Made by a program: the position numbers and the translations under genes. Shown piece by piece: positions 1 through 8,022 of a stretch of DNA of 39,928 nt (its first letter is position 1; each line of letters starts with the position of its first letter). The notes below the pieces were generated by a model, which did not search any database, was not told the origin of the DNA, and saw only the letters and a program-made list of their open reading frames with translations. The stretch lies in assembly GCA_026399435.1 (NCBI GenBank), contig JAPLQX010000055.1, positions 1 to 39,928 on the forward strand, given 5' to 3'. This DNA is from Rhodocyclales bacterium. GTDB taxonomy: Bacteria > Pseudomonadota > Gammaproteobacteria > Burkholderiales > Rhodocyclaceae.

Positions 1-91
1 GCCAGAGGATGCCGCTGCGGTGGCGATTGGCAAGCCAGCGGTCCTGAACCGAAACCTTGTGTTCGGTGAAACGAATATTTGTTGAGCGCAC
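1..91 (-). CDS. cysC: Adenylylsulfate kinase, N-terminal start only (partial at left edge)
   Basis: Only the first 30 codons lie in the window. Translated from the GTG at 91-89 they read MRSTNIRFTEHKVSVQDRW, then a stretch ending HRSGILW. This matches the opening of CysC proteins (STNI..H...V...DR....H....LW), which continue into the P-loop TGLSGSGKS just outside the window. CysC phosphorylates APS to PAPS, the sulfate donor for sulfotransferases, and a sulfotransferase gene lies two genes upstream (896-2053). An in-frame TTG at 112-110 overlaps the preceding stop as TTGA, but it would add seven residues the family does not usually carry, so GTG is preferred. The P-loop itself is not visible, so the identification rests on the N-terminus and context. 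Confidence 0.62.
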   Translation of the reverse strand, partial: MRSTNIRFTEHKVSVQDRWLANRHRSGILW

Positions 92-108
92 GGAATGGAC
101 CTGACGGA

Positions 109-870
109 TCAATGTGTCTTGATGGCGGACAGATGGCACCATGGCTGGAACAGCGTGCCACGGAAGGGCAGCTTGCGCCCATCGGCGGCCGGAACCGTAT
201 AGGTAATCAAGTCTCCGTCGCTGCCGGATGGCGGTAAATCAATGGGGAGCGTAAACGGCCGAAAAACAGGTTTCTCGAATCCTGCTGCGGTCAGAACTTC
301 TTCTGCCATCGCCATTGGACGAAACCTGAGACGGAGTCCCGCCGGATGACTCTTCGATATTTCAAGCAGGTGGAGGTCCTGCGGGTAAGGGTGAAAAAAG
401 TCGAACACGATAATGCTGCCACCCGGCTTCAATGCTCGGGCAACACTTCCCAGCGCCTGCTCGAACTGTTCGTCCTCCATCATATAGAGGACGGCATTTA
501 TGGTGACGATATCGTAGTAAGCAATCCTGTCCAGATTCAAAACATCCATCACCTCGAAAGCGACCCCCTGCAATTCGGGGTTTGCGCGGCACTCGTCCAG
601 CGAGGAGTCAGCCAAGTCGCCGCCAGTGAGTTCAAGTTGCGGGACCAACCGCTTCAGATGCAGGAGCAAATTCCCGGTGGAGCAGCCGACGTCAAGCAGC
701 CGCATTTTTCCTTGACCCGGATCGACCTTGACAAGGATATCGCTGACCAGGCCGATCAGCACCTTGTCGCTTTCGCGAATCTGTTTAGCATATTTCGCCT
801 GGTATGCATTGTATTCGTCGAGGAATGTCTTGTTAGTTACATAGTCCTGATACGAAAAGTCGTTGCTCAT
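109..870 (-). CDS. Class I SAM-dependent methyltransferase (MT1)
   Basis: 253 residues. A Methyltransf_12/25-type Rossmann domain is visible: motif I LLDVGCSTGNLL near residues 58-69, an acidic motif II region (TGGDLADSSLDEC), and post-II motif DIVTINAVLYMMED followed by LKPGGSIIVFDFF. The N-terminus (SYQDYVTNKTFLDEYNAYQAKYA) is helical and typical of small-molecule methyltransferases. The ATG at 870 lies 25 bp after the sulfotransferase stop, and the stop codon lies next to the start of the cysC-like gene. As part of the glycan operon it probably methylates a sugar or nucleotide-sugar intermediate; acceptor and site cannot be told from sequence. Base composition here looks lower in GC than the epimerase/efflux part of the window. 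Confidence 0.8.
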   Translation of the reverse strand: MSNDFSYQDYVTNKTFLDEYNAYQAKYAKQIRESDKVLIGLVSDILVKVDPGQGKMRLLDVGCSTGNLLLHLKRLVPQLELTGGDLADSSLDECRANPELQGVAFEVMDVLNLDRIAYYDIVTINAVLYMMEDEQFEQALGSVARALKPGGSIIVFDFFHPYPQDLHLLEISKSHPAGLRLRFRPMAMAEEVLTAAGFEKPVFRPFTLPIDLPPSGSDGDLITYTVPAADGRKLPFRGTLFQPWCHLSAIKTH

Positions 871-895
871 TTTCTGGCCTTTCTAAGAATTCTTG

Positions 896-2053
896 TCACA
901 CGTTGCGACGACGTATCGCATCAAGCGTGTCGTGAAACAGGAAGCATCGTCTCGCGAGCAGCTCGTCAGGTACTTCGTTTGCGGTGGTCAGCACCCGCCG
1001 CACCATCTCCCCGCCGAAATCCGCCAGCAGGTCGCCACTGTCGCTGCGCCAAGAGCCGGGCTGAGCCCCAGCCTCACATAGATATGCCAGCACCTTGCTA
1101 GGGTCTGGCGTGGCTGCAGCCTGGTATGGAGTCAGGGCCATCTCCGGCCCGCACAAGTAATCTACCGCCTGCACTACGCGTTCCGGCAGCGCCTGTCGCC
1201 AGCGGTCGACGGTCTCAGAATAGACTTCCTTATTGCCGTGTTCAAAGCTGCTGTTCCCCTGCCATCCGCTGGCTGAAAGTTGGAGCATTTCCGGCGTAAA
1301 GCTAAGTTCCAAGTCATCACACAGCTTGTGCGCTACTTCTTCCGGCGCAGCCACGAGTCGTTCGTAATGCAAACGGTGAAAGCGTCCAACCAGTGTTGGA
1401 TATTTTTCAAGATGATCGGCAATTGACACCTGCTTGCGCCAATGACGCATGTAGGAAGGCGGGTGAGCTGCCTGTGTAGGGTCTTTCTTTGCCATGGCCA
1501 ACAACGATGCCACTATGGCACGCGGATCACGTTCAATGAGTAGAAAGCGTGCGCTGGGAAACAGCCTCGCCAATAGAGGCACAAACTCAAGCACCCACAG
1601 TTCCTTTGTTCCCACCCATTTTGCGTCTGGGTTGGTGCCTGCAATTAGATCAAGAGCTGAGCGCAATAGTGAGCCATAGTCCTCGCCCTCTAAGCCGTTC
1701 ATTAATGCGGCCATCGATTGAGACTCCAAAGCTGCTCTTGCGGTAGCCTTTTCTCGCAGCACTGAAAGCTCTGAGACGGGGAGTTTTAAGCCGGCTTCTG
1801 CGTGAAGCATCAGATCAAGCAGTTCTGGGCCGTCTTGATGAAAATAATAGTCTTGGAATGGTGCATCGGGTGAAAAGCGTCTCAGCACCGGCTCAGGCGC
1901 AGTTTGAATTACTGCAGCGTTTCGCAACGACCGAAAAATTGGAAGTAACGGGTCAAGCGCAATTGCAACCCCTGGATGGCGATCAAGCATGCGCGCTAAT
2001 AGATTGGTGCCTGATCGAGCAATTCCCAAAATAAACAGCGGTTGATATTTCAT
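896..2053 (-). CDS. Sulfotransferase family protein
   Basis: 385 residues from ATG 2053, which overlaps the upstream methyltransferase stop as ATGA; a longer reading from 2077 would intrude further into that gene. The N-terminus MKYQPLFILGIARSGTNLL carries the PAPS 5'-phosphosulfate-binding loop (GxxRSGTN, residues about 9-16). The later segment FLLIERDPRAIVASL is the 3'-phosphate-binding motif (RDPR...S). These two motifs define the Sulfotransfer_1/3 families, and the length is somewhat above the usual 280-330. It would transfer sulfate from PAPS to a carbohydrate or other acceptor in the cytoplasm. The adjacent CysC start supports local PAPS supply. Two sampled 60-base lines near 1700-1800 are about 52-55% GC, lower than flanking sugar genes, suggesting a separately acquired module. 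Confidence 0.8.
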   Translation of the reverse strand: MKYQPLFILGIARSGTNLLARMLDRHPGVAIALDPLLPIFRSLRNAAVIQTAPEPVLRRFSPDAPFQDYYFHQDGPELLDLMLHAEAGLKLPVSELSVLREKATARAALESQSMAALMNGLEGEDYGSLLRSALDLIAGTNPDAKWVGTKELWVLEFVPLLARLFPSARFLLIERDPRAIVASLLAMAKKDPTQAAHPPSYMRHWRKQVSIADHLEKYPTLVGRFHRLHYERLVAAPEEVAHKLCDDLELSFTPEMLQLSASGWQGNSSFEHGNKEVYSETVDRWRQALPERVVQAVDYLCGPEMALTPYQAAATPDPSKVLAYLCEAGAQPGSWRSDSGDLLADFGGEMVRRVLTTANEVPDELLARRCFLFHDTLDAIRRRNV

Positions 2054-2874
2054 GGGTGAGACAGCCCTACAAAGCACCGGATGGTGAATTTGCTGCTCGG
2101 CTCACGCAGGCTCTGCACAAGCATCGGGCGGAAGCCGGCTCTTTTGGCAAGCAGCACTGCCGACGCGGCACTGAATACGTGATGGTGCTCGATGAAAAAC
2201 TCTTCCCGCCCCGATCCTTCCACCGCTGCAGCCTCTCCATCCGGAACCTCGAAATAGACGAACCCGCCATCCTCGATAAGAGGCTTGGCGCGCGCCAGCA
2301 TCGCCACCGGGTCTTCGACATGCTCGAGCACCTTGTTGAAGGTGACGACATCGAACTTGCCAAGCGCCGGGATGTCGACCTTCATGAAATCACCGGTCAC
2401 CGCGTCGACGCCGACCACCTCTCGCGCATGTCGCGACGCGCGTTCGTCCGGATCGAGCGCGGTACACTGCCAGCCGGCTTCCTTCATGCGATGCGGGAAG
2501 ACGCCGAGACCCGCACCGACATCGAGCAGCCGACGTCGCTGGTCCGGCCCGAAATGCCGGTGCGAGAAATCCAGAATGCAGGCGACGCGACCGGCGTTGT
2601 CGGATGTTTCAGGCGGCAACGCCTGGATGCGATCAAAGGTTTCGCGCATCCTCTCGCCATAGGTGTTGTCCACGTAGGCGCCGCCATAGAGCTCGCTCAT
2701 GTCCATGGCGTTGTCGGAGAACCAATGACCGCAGAGGCCGCAGCGGGAATAAGCCCTTTGGTACTTTTGTCCGGCGCAATCGAATGACGTCTCTCCGGGC
2801 GGCGGTGCGTCATAGTGAAATGCTGCCTGCAAGTGACGCGCGTCGCAGGGGCATTGCAGGGTGGGCTTGGTCAC
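2050..2874 (-). CDS. Class I SAM methyltransferase with N-terminal cysteine motif (MT2)
   Basis: 274 residues, starting at GTG 2874, which overlaps the preceding stop as GTGA. The N-terminal 50 residues hold paired cysteines (CPC, then CGLCGHWF), likely a small zinc-binding head like that of sugar methyltransferases. The Methyltransf_23-type core follows: LLDVGAGLGVFPHRM (motif I), ALDPDERASRHA, DVVTFNKVLEHVEDP (post-I/II), then GGFVYFEVPD. The pattern is typical of methyltransferases in O-antigen and capsule clusters. It sits between the 128-residue unknown and the sulfotransferase, with both junctions overlapping by 4 bp, so the three are translationally coupled. The acceptor is unknown. 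Confidence 0.8.
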   Translation of the reverse strand: MTKPTLQCPCDARHLQAAFHYDAPPPGETSFDCAGQKYQRAYSRCGLCGHWFSDNAMDMSELYGGAYVDNTYGERMRETFDRIQALPPETSDNAGRVACILDFSHRHFGPDQRRRLLDVGAGLGVFPHRMKEAGWQCTALDPDERASRHAREVVGVDAVTGDFMKVDIPALGKFDVVTFNKVLEHVEDPVAMLARAKPLIEDGGFVYFEVPDGEAAAVEGSGREEFFIEHHHVFSAASAVLLAKRAGFRPMLVQSLREPSSKFTIRCFVGLSHP

Positions 2875-3257
2875 GGTGCGGACTCCATCCGCGCCGACAG
2901 TCGATCAAGCGCCTCGGTGCTGTCCAGCCAGGCCACCACCGCCAGGTTCTCCTGGGTGCAATATGCATCGAACAGCGGCTCGCGCCCGCGCTCGACGAGC
3001 AGCACGAAATAGCGCCCCGTGTCCCGATTGCGGATCAACACGCCGCGCAGACCAAACTGTTCGAGCCTGCCGTTGAGGGACGGCGTGGCATAGAAGCCCC
3101 AATCCTTGGCGGCGATGTCGTACTCGGCACCGGTTGCGGTGACGAAGGTGACTTGCTCATCCGGTTCAAGGGCGATGTTGCCGCAATCGCGCATCTCGAA
3201 CTTGACCGAGTTGCCGACGGTAAAGCCACGCGGCGGCAGCTTCTGTTCAAACCTCAT
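2871..3257 (-). CDS. Conserved-looking protein of unknown function in the glycan operon
   Basis: 128 residues from ATG 3257 (MRFEQKLPPRGFTVG...); the ATG overlaps the amidotransferase stop as ATGA, while a TTG two codons upstream is less likely. No signal peptide, membrane segment or family motif is recognised. The composition is that of a small soluble mainly-beta protein: a segment rich in F, V, E and G (KFEMRDCGNIALEPDEQVTFV), a basic strand (GVLIRNRDTGRYFVLLVERGRE) and a helical tail ending SARMESAP. It has two cysteines (DCGN and YCTQEN). Its position directly after the WbpG/PseA-type amidotransferase suggests a role in the amidation step, but that is guilt by association only. Confidence 0.7.
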   Translation of the reverse strand: MRFEQKLPPRGFTVGNSVKFEMRDCGNIALEPDEQVTFVTATGAEYDIAAKDWGFYATPSLNGRLEQFGLRGVLIRNRDTGRYFVLLVERGREPLFDAYCTQENLAVVAWLDSTEALDRLSARMESAP

Positions 3258-4375
3258 GTCCAACTCCAGTTGTCGACGGGGAAGCCCGGAACATGCCAGA
3301 CGCCATCATCCCGCTGCTTCCAGACCCCGGGATCGCGAAAGGTTTCGGCGATGGCAAAGAACCGCTCCCGCGCAATCCCGGCAAAAGCGCAGAACTTTTC
3401 GATATCTGCGTGCGGTGTCTGATCCCCTTTTTCACGGATGATTTCGAGCGCCCGCTGCCGTGTTATCCGGCCATTGCGGATTTCCAGGGAAAGATTGTCA
3501 AAAAGGCGGGTGAATCCGAACTTGTACCACTTCATCCAGTGATGCAGCGAGATGAAATCGTCGTCGATGTCGGCATAGTCGTAATAGCCGGTACGTGCCG
3601 CGCCGGCAGCGAAGGTGAATCCGTGCGCGGCGGCAACCGACAGGCTGGTTTGCGGATCCCAGGGGAAGTAGTAGCCGAGGAAAACGGCTCGCAGCCCGGA
3701 TGTCTCCATGCTTCCTGCATCGGGTCCGAAATAGGCGGCCAGTTCCTTGCGCGAAAATCCATATTCGAGCCAGTCTTCGGCCGTTGTGCCATGCATGACG
3801 CCGTATTTTTTCAACCACGTGCCGTCCAGCCGGAATCCCGTGAGGGATTCATCCTCCGTGCCGTACTCGAAGGCCGAGTTTTCGCCCCATACCACCAGCG
3901 GGATGTTGAAGCGCGAGGCGATGGTCAGCGGAATGTTGAAAAGGGCCATGTGCATGGGGATGGCGGTCGAACCGAAGCGCTCGAAGGCCCGGAGCATGAA
4001 TCGCGCCTCGACTTTCGGGTTGATCCGATAGTCGACATGATCCACGCCCAATTCCACAAGGTTGTCGAGGTTGCGCTGGCCAATGGCTGTTCGCGCCGGC
4101 GTTTTCCATGTCACGGCCAGCGGCGTGAGGCCATATTCGAGACACTTGACCACCTGCCACGTGCTGTCTTTTCCGCCACTGACGGGTATCAGGCAGTCGT
4201 AACCGGACGTACGCGCCCTGGCATTTTCGACCACCTTGCGAAACGCGGCTTCGCGCTCGCTCCAGTCGATTTCCCGTTTGCTGCCGTGGGCCTTGCAGGC
4301 GTTGCAGATCCCGTCGTCACCAATCACCAGATTGGGACGACTGTCGGGCAGCACGCATTTTTGGCACCATTTCAT
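3254..4375 (-). CDS. N-acetyl sugar amidotransferase (WbpG/PseA family)
   Basis: 373 residues. Starts MKWCQKCVLPDSRP, with Cys4/Cys7 paired to Cys24/Cys27 (ICNAC) as a zinc knuckle. The PP-loop SGGKDS is at 66-71, followed by VVWGENSAFEYG, a signature of the family. WbpG and PseA turn an N-acetyl group on a sugar into an acetamidino group, using ATP and ammonia supplied by a glutaminase. The known Pseudomonas system uses HisH/HisF-like partners; none is seen here, but AsnB lies immediately upstream with ATGA overlap. The region upstream of the start, including any ribosome-binding site, lies inside a 45-bp tandem duplication shared with the asnB 3' end. The substrate is unproven, probably a nonulosonic acid or a bacillosamine-type sugar. 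Confidence 0.85.
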   Translation of the reverse strand: MKWCQKCVLPDSRPNLVIGDDGICNACKAHGSKREIDWSEREAAFRKVVENARARTSGYDCLIPVSGGKDSTWQVVKCLEYGLTPLAVTWKTPARTAIGQRNLDNLVELGVDHVDYRINPKVEARFMLRAFERFGSTAIPMHMALFNIPLTIASRFNIPLVVWGENSAFEYGTEDESLTGFRLDGTWLKKYGVMHGTTAEDWLEYGFSRKELAAYFGPDAGSMETSGLRAVFLGYYFPWDPQTSLSVAAAHGFTFAAGAARTGYYDYADIDDDFISLHHWMKWYKFGFTRLFDNLSLEIRNGRITRQRALEIIREKGDQTPHADIEKFCAFAGIARERFFAIAETFRDPGVWKQRDDGVWHVPGFPVDNWSWT

Positions 4376-6261
4376 GCCGACGCCCCCGCTTCGCCGAACT
4401 CTTCGAGGAACATGCGCGCTGCCGACGCCCCCGCTTCGCCGAACTCTTCGAGGAACATGCGCGCGTTGAGGAAGTAGAACAGGAACTTGCTCTGGCTATT
4501 GGGCAGATCGGGCTGGGCAACCAGTTCGGCGATGGGCTCGCGGCGGACATGGTCGAAGATCGGCCCGTCATCGAGTATCTGTGCGCGTACCTTCGGGTCG
4601 GTAACGTCGAGATAATCGAAGATCGGCACATTGAAGCCGACCTTGCGCGGATTGTCGATGACCGCATCCGGCGCCAGTCCGCGAACCGCTTCGCGCAGGA
4701 CCGCCTTGGCCCTGGCGTCGCGAATCAGATGCCGCGTCGGAATCGATTGGCATACCTCGAACAGGCGTCGATCGAGAAACGGCGAGCGGTTCTCGATCGA
4801 GTAGTACATTGCATTCAAATCATCCTCATGAAGGATGGGCGGCACGGATTCATGGAACAACTCGTTGTTCATCCGGTTGCGCAACGGGATGCGGCTGTAG
4901 GCTTGCTCCGAAAACGGCTCGCTCCAGCCGCTGCGCAGGAAGCCCGAGAACACGTCGGCATCGAGGTAGATATGGTCGCGCAAGGAAGGATTCTTGACGA
5001 AACAATCCGGATCCTGCAAGTAGGGGTTGCGCACGATGGGCGCGACGACGCGGTTCCAGTTCTCGCGCGCTTGCATCTGCAGCGCCGGGTTGTCGGCAAG
5101 CGCCTGAAGATAGAAGTTCTGGTGGTCGAAATAGCCGCTGAAAAGTTCGTCAGCGCCGGTCCCGCTGACCGATACCTTGTAGCCGGCTTGCGCCACCGCC
5201 GCCATGAGCTGCCACTGGGCATAGTAGGTGATGGTGCACACGGGCGAATCGTGATACTGGATCAACTTCCGCAGGTTCGGAAGGAAATCCTTGCGTTCGA
5301 CCGGAATCGCCGTGTGCCTGAGGTCGAGTTCCGCGACTGCGGTTTCGACCATGTCACGCTCTTCGTAACGCTCGTCAGTGTTCATGATGGTGAAGCCGTG
5401 AACCTGATAACCGAGGCGGCGCTTGGCAATCGAAATCAACGCGTTGGAATCGACTCCGCCGCTCAGGCAAAAGGCGATCGGCACATCGGCACGCAACCTG
5501 ATCCGTACCGACTCGATCAAGGCGTCCCGCGTCGCTTCGACGGCGTCGTCGAAGGACATCGTCTCGTCAGTCGCGTCGAATCGCGGAGACCAATAGCGCC
5601 CTTCCGCGCGCTGCCCGCGGCGATCGAAGCGCACGAAAGCGCCCGCGTGGACTTCCCGGAGCCCTGCGAAAAATGTCGCGCCGGTCTTGTACAGGGCTTT
5701 GTACCCGTTGACCAGATAGCGCTGGAGGTGATCTGTATTGACCGGGAGGCGGCGACCGAGCAATGCGAAGATGAACTTCGGTTCGGAACCGAAATACACG
5801 CCCGAATCATCTTCGAACAGGTATAGCGGCTTCTCGCCAAACCTGTCGCGGCAAAGCAGCAGGCCATTGTCGTCGAGCCAGGCGAAGGCCCACATCCCTT
5901 CGCATGCAGCCAATCCGTCTACACCCTGGGTCGCCAGGATGCTGGCCAGCACCTCGGTATCGCTTTCGGTCGAAAACGGAGCGCCATCCTGAATCAGCCG
6001 AGCCCGCAATTCAAGGTAGTTGTAGAGTTCGCCGTTGTAACTGAGATGACCGCCTCCGCGCGCAAAAGGCTGATTGGCACGGTCGTCGAGATCGATGATC
6101 CGCAAGCGCGAATGCAGCAGGTAGGCATTGCGCTCGCCACCGACGAGGCGATGCACGAGACCGTGACCGTCGGGGCCGCGCCTGGACATCCGCTCAAAGC
6201 ATTTGGACAGGGCATCCGGCGAAAGCGTGCGGGTGCCGAAATAGCCTGCGATTCCGCACAT
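4372..6261 (-). CDS. asnB: Glutamine-hydrolysing asparagine synthetase-type amidotransferase
   Basis: 629 residues. After Met removal Cys2 would be the glutaminase nucleophile (MCGIAGYFG). The class II glutaminase domain runs to about residue 200, with RGPDG and SYNGELYNY. The synthetase domain carries the PP-loop SGGVDS at 267-272 and SGTGADELFSGY further on. Homologues in polysaccharide clusters amidate sugar carboxylates or deliver ammonia rather than making asparagine. It begins 1 bp after the NeuB-family stop and overlaps the WbpG-like start as ATGA. The C-terminus is odd: the last 15 residues (ARMFLEEFGEAGASA) occur twice in tandem, from a perfect 45-bp DNA duplication, so one copy is probably the ancestral end. 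Confidence 0.88.
   Translation of the reverse strand: MCGIAGYFGTRTLSPDALSKCFERMSRRGPDGHGLVHRLVGGERNAYLLHSRLRIIDLDDRANQPFARGGGHLSYNGELYNYLELRARLIQDGAPFSTESDTEVLASILATQGVDGLAACEGMWAFAWLDDNGLLLCRDRFGEKPLYLFEDDSGVYFGSEPKFIFALLGRRLPVNTDHLQRYLVNGYKALYKTGATFFAGLREVHAGAFVRFDRRGQRAEGRYWSPRFDATDETMSFDDAVEATRDALIESVRIRLRADVPIAFCLSGGVDSNALISIAKRRLGYQVHGFTIMNTDERYEERDMVETAVAELDLRHTAIPVERKDFLPNLRKLIQYHDSPVCTITYYAQWQLMAAVAQAGYKVSVSGTGADELFSGYFDHQNFYLQALADNPALQMQARENWNRVVAPIVRNPYLQDPDCFVKNPSLRDHIYLDADVFSGFLRSGWSEPFSEQAYSRIPLRNRMNNELFHESVPPILHEDDLNAMYYSIENRSPFLDRRLFEVCQSIPTRHLIRDARAKAVLREAVRGLAPDAVIDNPRKVGFNVPIFDYLDVTDPKVRAQILDDGPIFDHVRREPIAELVAQPDLPNSQSKFLFYFLNARMFLEEFGEAGASAARMFLEEFGEAGASA
4375..4464. repeat. 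Perfect 45-bp tandem duplication at the asnB 3' end
   Basis: Positions 4375-4419 and 4420-4464 are identical 45-base units side by side. The unit is a multiple of three, so it adds 15 in-frame residues to AsnB. It ends exactly at the first base of the next gene's ATG, duplicating the upstream region of the WbpG-like gene. Perfect identity suggests a recent slippage or recombination event, and the copy number may vary between strains. A repeat-collapse or duplication error in assembly is the alternative. Confidence 0.95.
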
Positions 6262-6262
6262 T

Positions 6263-7273
6263 TCAGGCCACCATGTCCGGCAAAATCATTTCGCCGCGCG
6301 CAGCCGGCCGGGTCAGGCGGCGGCCGAGAATCAGGCCTTCCTGGCCAGGCAGAAGGCCGCCCCCGGGGCGCAGCCATTCCAGGTCGCTGTCAACGAGAAT
6401 GTGCCCGATTGGGAGGCCGACACGCGCGACGATCGAGCGCCTTGCCGCAGCCGCCGTCTGGGTTTCGGCCGGCTGCAGGGTTTTCTCTCCGGTGCCGAGC
6501 ATCGCCTGGGCGAGTGCAATCTTTCTCACGAGTTCCGCGAGTTCAGCCGGGTCGGCCGAAAGGGCGTGATCCCTGAAATCAGACTGGGTCTTCGAGAGCG
6601 TGAAGTGCTTCTCCACGATTCGCGCCCCCAAGGCGATCGAAAGTACGGCAGCATCGATTCCCAGCGTGTGATCGGAATAGCCGACAACGCGCCCGGTTTC
6701 CCGGGCAAGCGCTGCGATTGCACGAAGATTTGCCTGATCCGGCGGCGTCGGATAGGCGGATACGCAATGCAGCAATGCGATCTCGCTCCGCAATCCCTGC
6801 GCTCGCGCAGCCTCTTCGATGATCTGGCAGGCGCTCCCTATCCCGTCGAGATCTGTCATTCCGGTGGAGAGCAGGATCGGTTTCCCCGTTGCCGCGATTG
6901 CGGTGAGCAGGCGACCGTAGTTGTTGTCGCCGGAGGCAATCTTGAACGCTGGAACGATAGCGTTCAGCCAAGGTACGACCTCTGGCGAAAACGGTGTCGA
7001 CATGAACATGACGCCCGCGTTGCGAGCAACTTCCGATAGTGCTTCAAACTGATCGCGGGAAAAGGCAAAGCGGCCGAGTTGCTCGATTCTTGCGGCCTGG
7101 AGGGCTGAAACCAGGCGTACCGGTTCGATGGTCTGAAACTTGACCGCATGGGCGCCGGCGACAGCCGCCGCCTGAACCATCTCAACCGCCAGACCGTAAT
7201 CGCCCTCGTGGTTGTTGCCAATTTCGGCAATGACGAGCACCTCGCTCGACAGATCGATGTCGCCGATTTTCAT
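6263..7273 (-). CDS. N-acetylneuraminate/pseudaminate/legionaminate synthase family protein (NeuB-like)
   Basis: 336 residues from ATG 7273 (MKIGDIDLSSEVLVIAEIGNN), chosen because it aligns with family starts and overlaps the GNAT stop as ATGA; the longer open frame to 7474 runs over that gene. The TIM-barrel signatures are clear: AEIGNNHEGD, AVKFQT, FMSTPFS, KIASGDNN, LSTGM, HCVSAYPTP, GYSDHT and EKHFTL. The C-terminal 60 residues (RRSIVARVGLPIGHIL onward) form the antifreeze-like SAF domain. The enzyme condenses phosphoenolpyruvate with a six-carbon amino sugar to give a nine-carbon nonulosonic acid. Which one (Neu, Pse, Leg or a variant) is unclear, because no hydrolysing UDP-GlcNAc 2-epimerase or PseB/LegB set can be assigned nearby. 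Confidence 0.88.
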   Translation of the reverse strand: MKIGDIDLSSEVLVIAEIGNNHEGDYGLAVEMVQAAAVAGAHAVKFQTIEPVRLVSALQAARIEQLGRFAFSRDQFEALSEVARNAGVMFMSTPFSPEVVPWLNAIVPAFKIASGDNNYGRLLTAIAATGKPILLSTGMTDLDGIGSACQIIEEAARAQGLRSEIALLHCVSAYPTPPDQANLRAIAALARETGRVVGYSDHTLGIDAAVLSIALGARIVEKHFTLSKTQSDFRDHALSADPAELAELVRKIALAQAMLGTGEKTLQPAETQTAAAARRSIVARVGLPIGHILVDSDLEWLRPGGGLLPGQEGLILGRRLTRPAARGEMILPDMVA

Positions 7274-8022
7274 TTCTGGCTGGCTTCCATACCATGGTAA
7301 TGCATCACGTACTGCGCGGCCCTGAGTCGAAAACCCAGGGATTCGTAGAGGCGGACCGAAGGCGTGTTGGCGGCCTGCGTTCCTACTATCATTCTCGTCG
7401 GGAGACGCCCGTCGCCGGTACCCTGCGTCGCCGCATGACGAATCAGTGCTTTCCCGATGCCTTTCCCCTGCCAACGGGAATCAACGCCGATCAGGTCGAT
7501 CACCAAGTCATTCTGCGCCGTCCATAGAAGTTGCAGAAATCCGACGACGTCGCCGTTACGCTCGGCGACGATCATGCCATCACCGCGCTTGCCGTCGAAA
7601 TAGTTGGCCGCCCAAGCAGACTTGATCGCGTCAGCCAGGTGTTTCGGAACAAGCGGATCCAGATGGAATCTGGAATAGCGAAAAGCGCTACCGGCAATTC
7701 CGGAGACAGCTTCGCGATCCTGAATCGCAGCGAATCGCGTGTCACCGGCGTCACCAGGCGTCCCCGTGATCACGCCATCGAAGGTAAGCGCAACATCCAC
7801 AACCCGAAACCCGGCATCGGCCAGCGCCGACACCTCTGCAATTTGCCCGACGCCCAACTTGGAGTAGGCAAAAACCGGCTTCAGCACATTCAGTTTCGAC
7901 AGCGGTTCCCGGTCCGCGGAATTGCAATCAACCCGCCACGCCGGACGGTCCAGGATGCCCGAAAGCCAGGGGTCGGCCTTAAGGAAAAACGCCGGGGCCA
8001 GTAAGCCGACCTCACTCCTCAC
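7270..8022 (-). CDS. GNAT-family N-acetyltransferase
   Basis: About 250 residues from GTG 8022, which lies just inside the upstream epimerase gene; the open frame extends to 8109 but that would overlap it by 98 bp. The C-terminal half has the acetyl-CoA fold: DLVIDLIGVDSRWQGKGIGK with the pyrophosphate loop (RWQGKGIG), then TPSVRLYESLGFRLR, the usual GNAT closing motif. The N-terminal 110 residues are divergent. In this operon it most likely acetylates the amino group made by the DegT aminotransferase, before or after NeuB condensation, as PseH or the LegH-type enzymes do. Its 3' end overlaps the NeuB-like start by 4 bp. The start codon is the least certain part. Confidence 0.8.
   Translation of the reverse strand: MRSEVGLLAPAFFLKADPWLSGILDRPAWRVDCNSADREPLSKLNVLKPVFAYSKLGVGQIAEVSALADAGFRVVDVALTFDGVITGTPGDAGDTRFAAIQDREAVSGIAGSAFRYSRFHLDPLVPKHLADAIKSAWAANYFDGKRGDGMIVAERNGDVVGFLQLLWTAQNDLVIDLIGVDSRWQGKGIGKALIRHAATQGTGDGRLPTRMIVGTQAANTPSVRLYESLGFRLRAAQYVMHYHGMEASQK

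Noticed and set aside
3293..4477. A 394-codon open frame on the plus strand
   Set aside because: Antisense of the WbpG-like and asnB genes, whose motifs and coupled overlaps are decisive.
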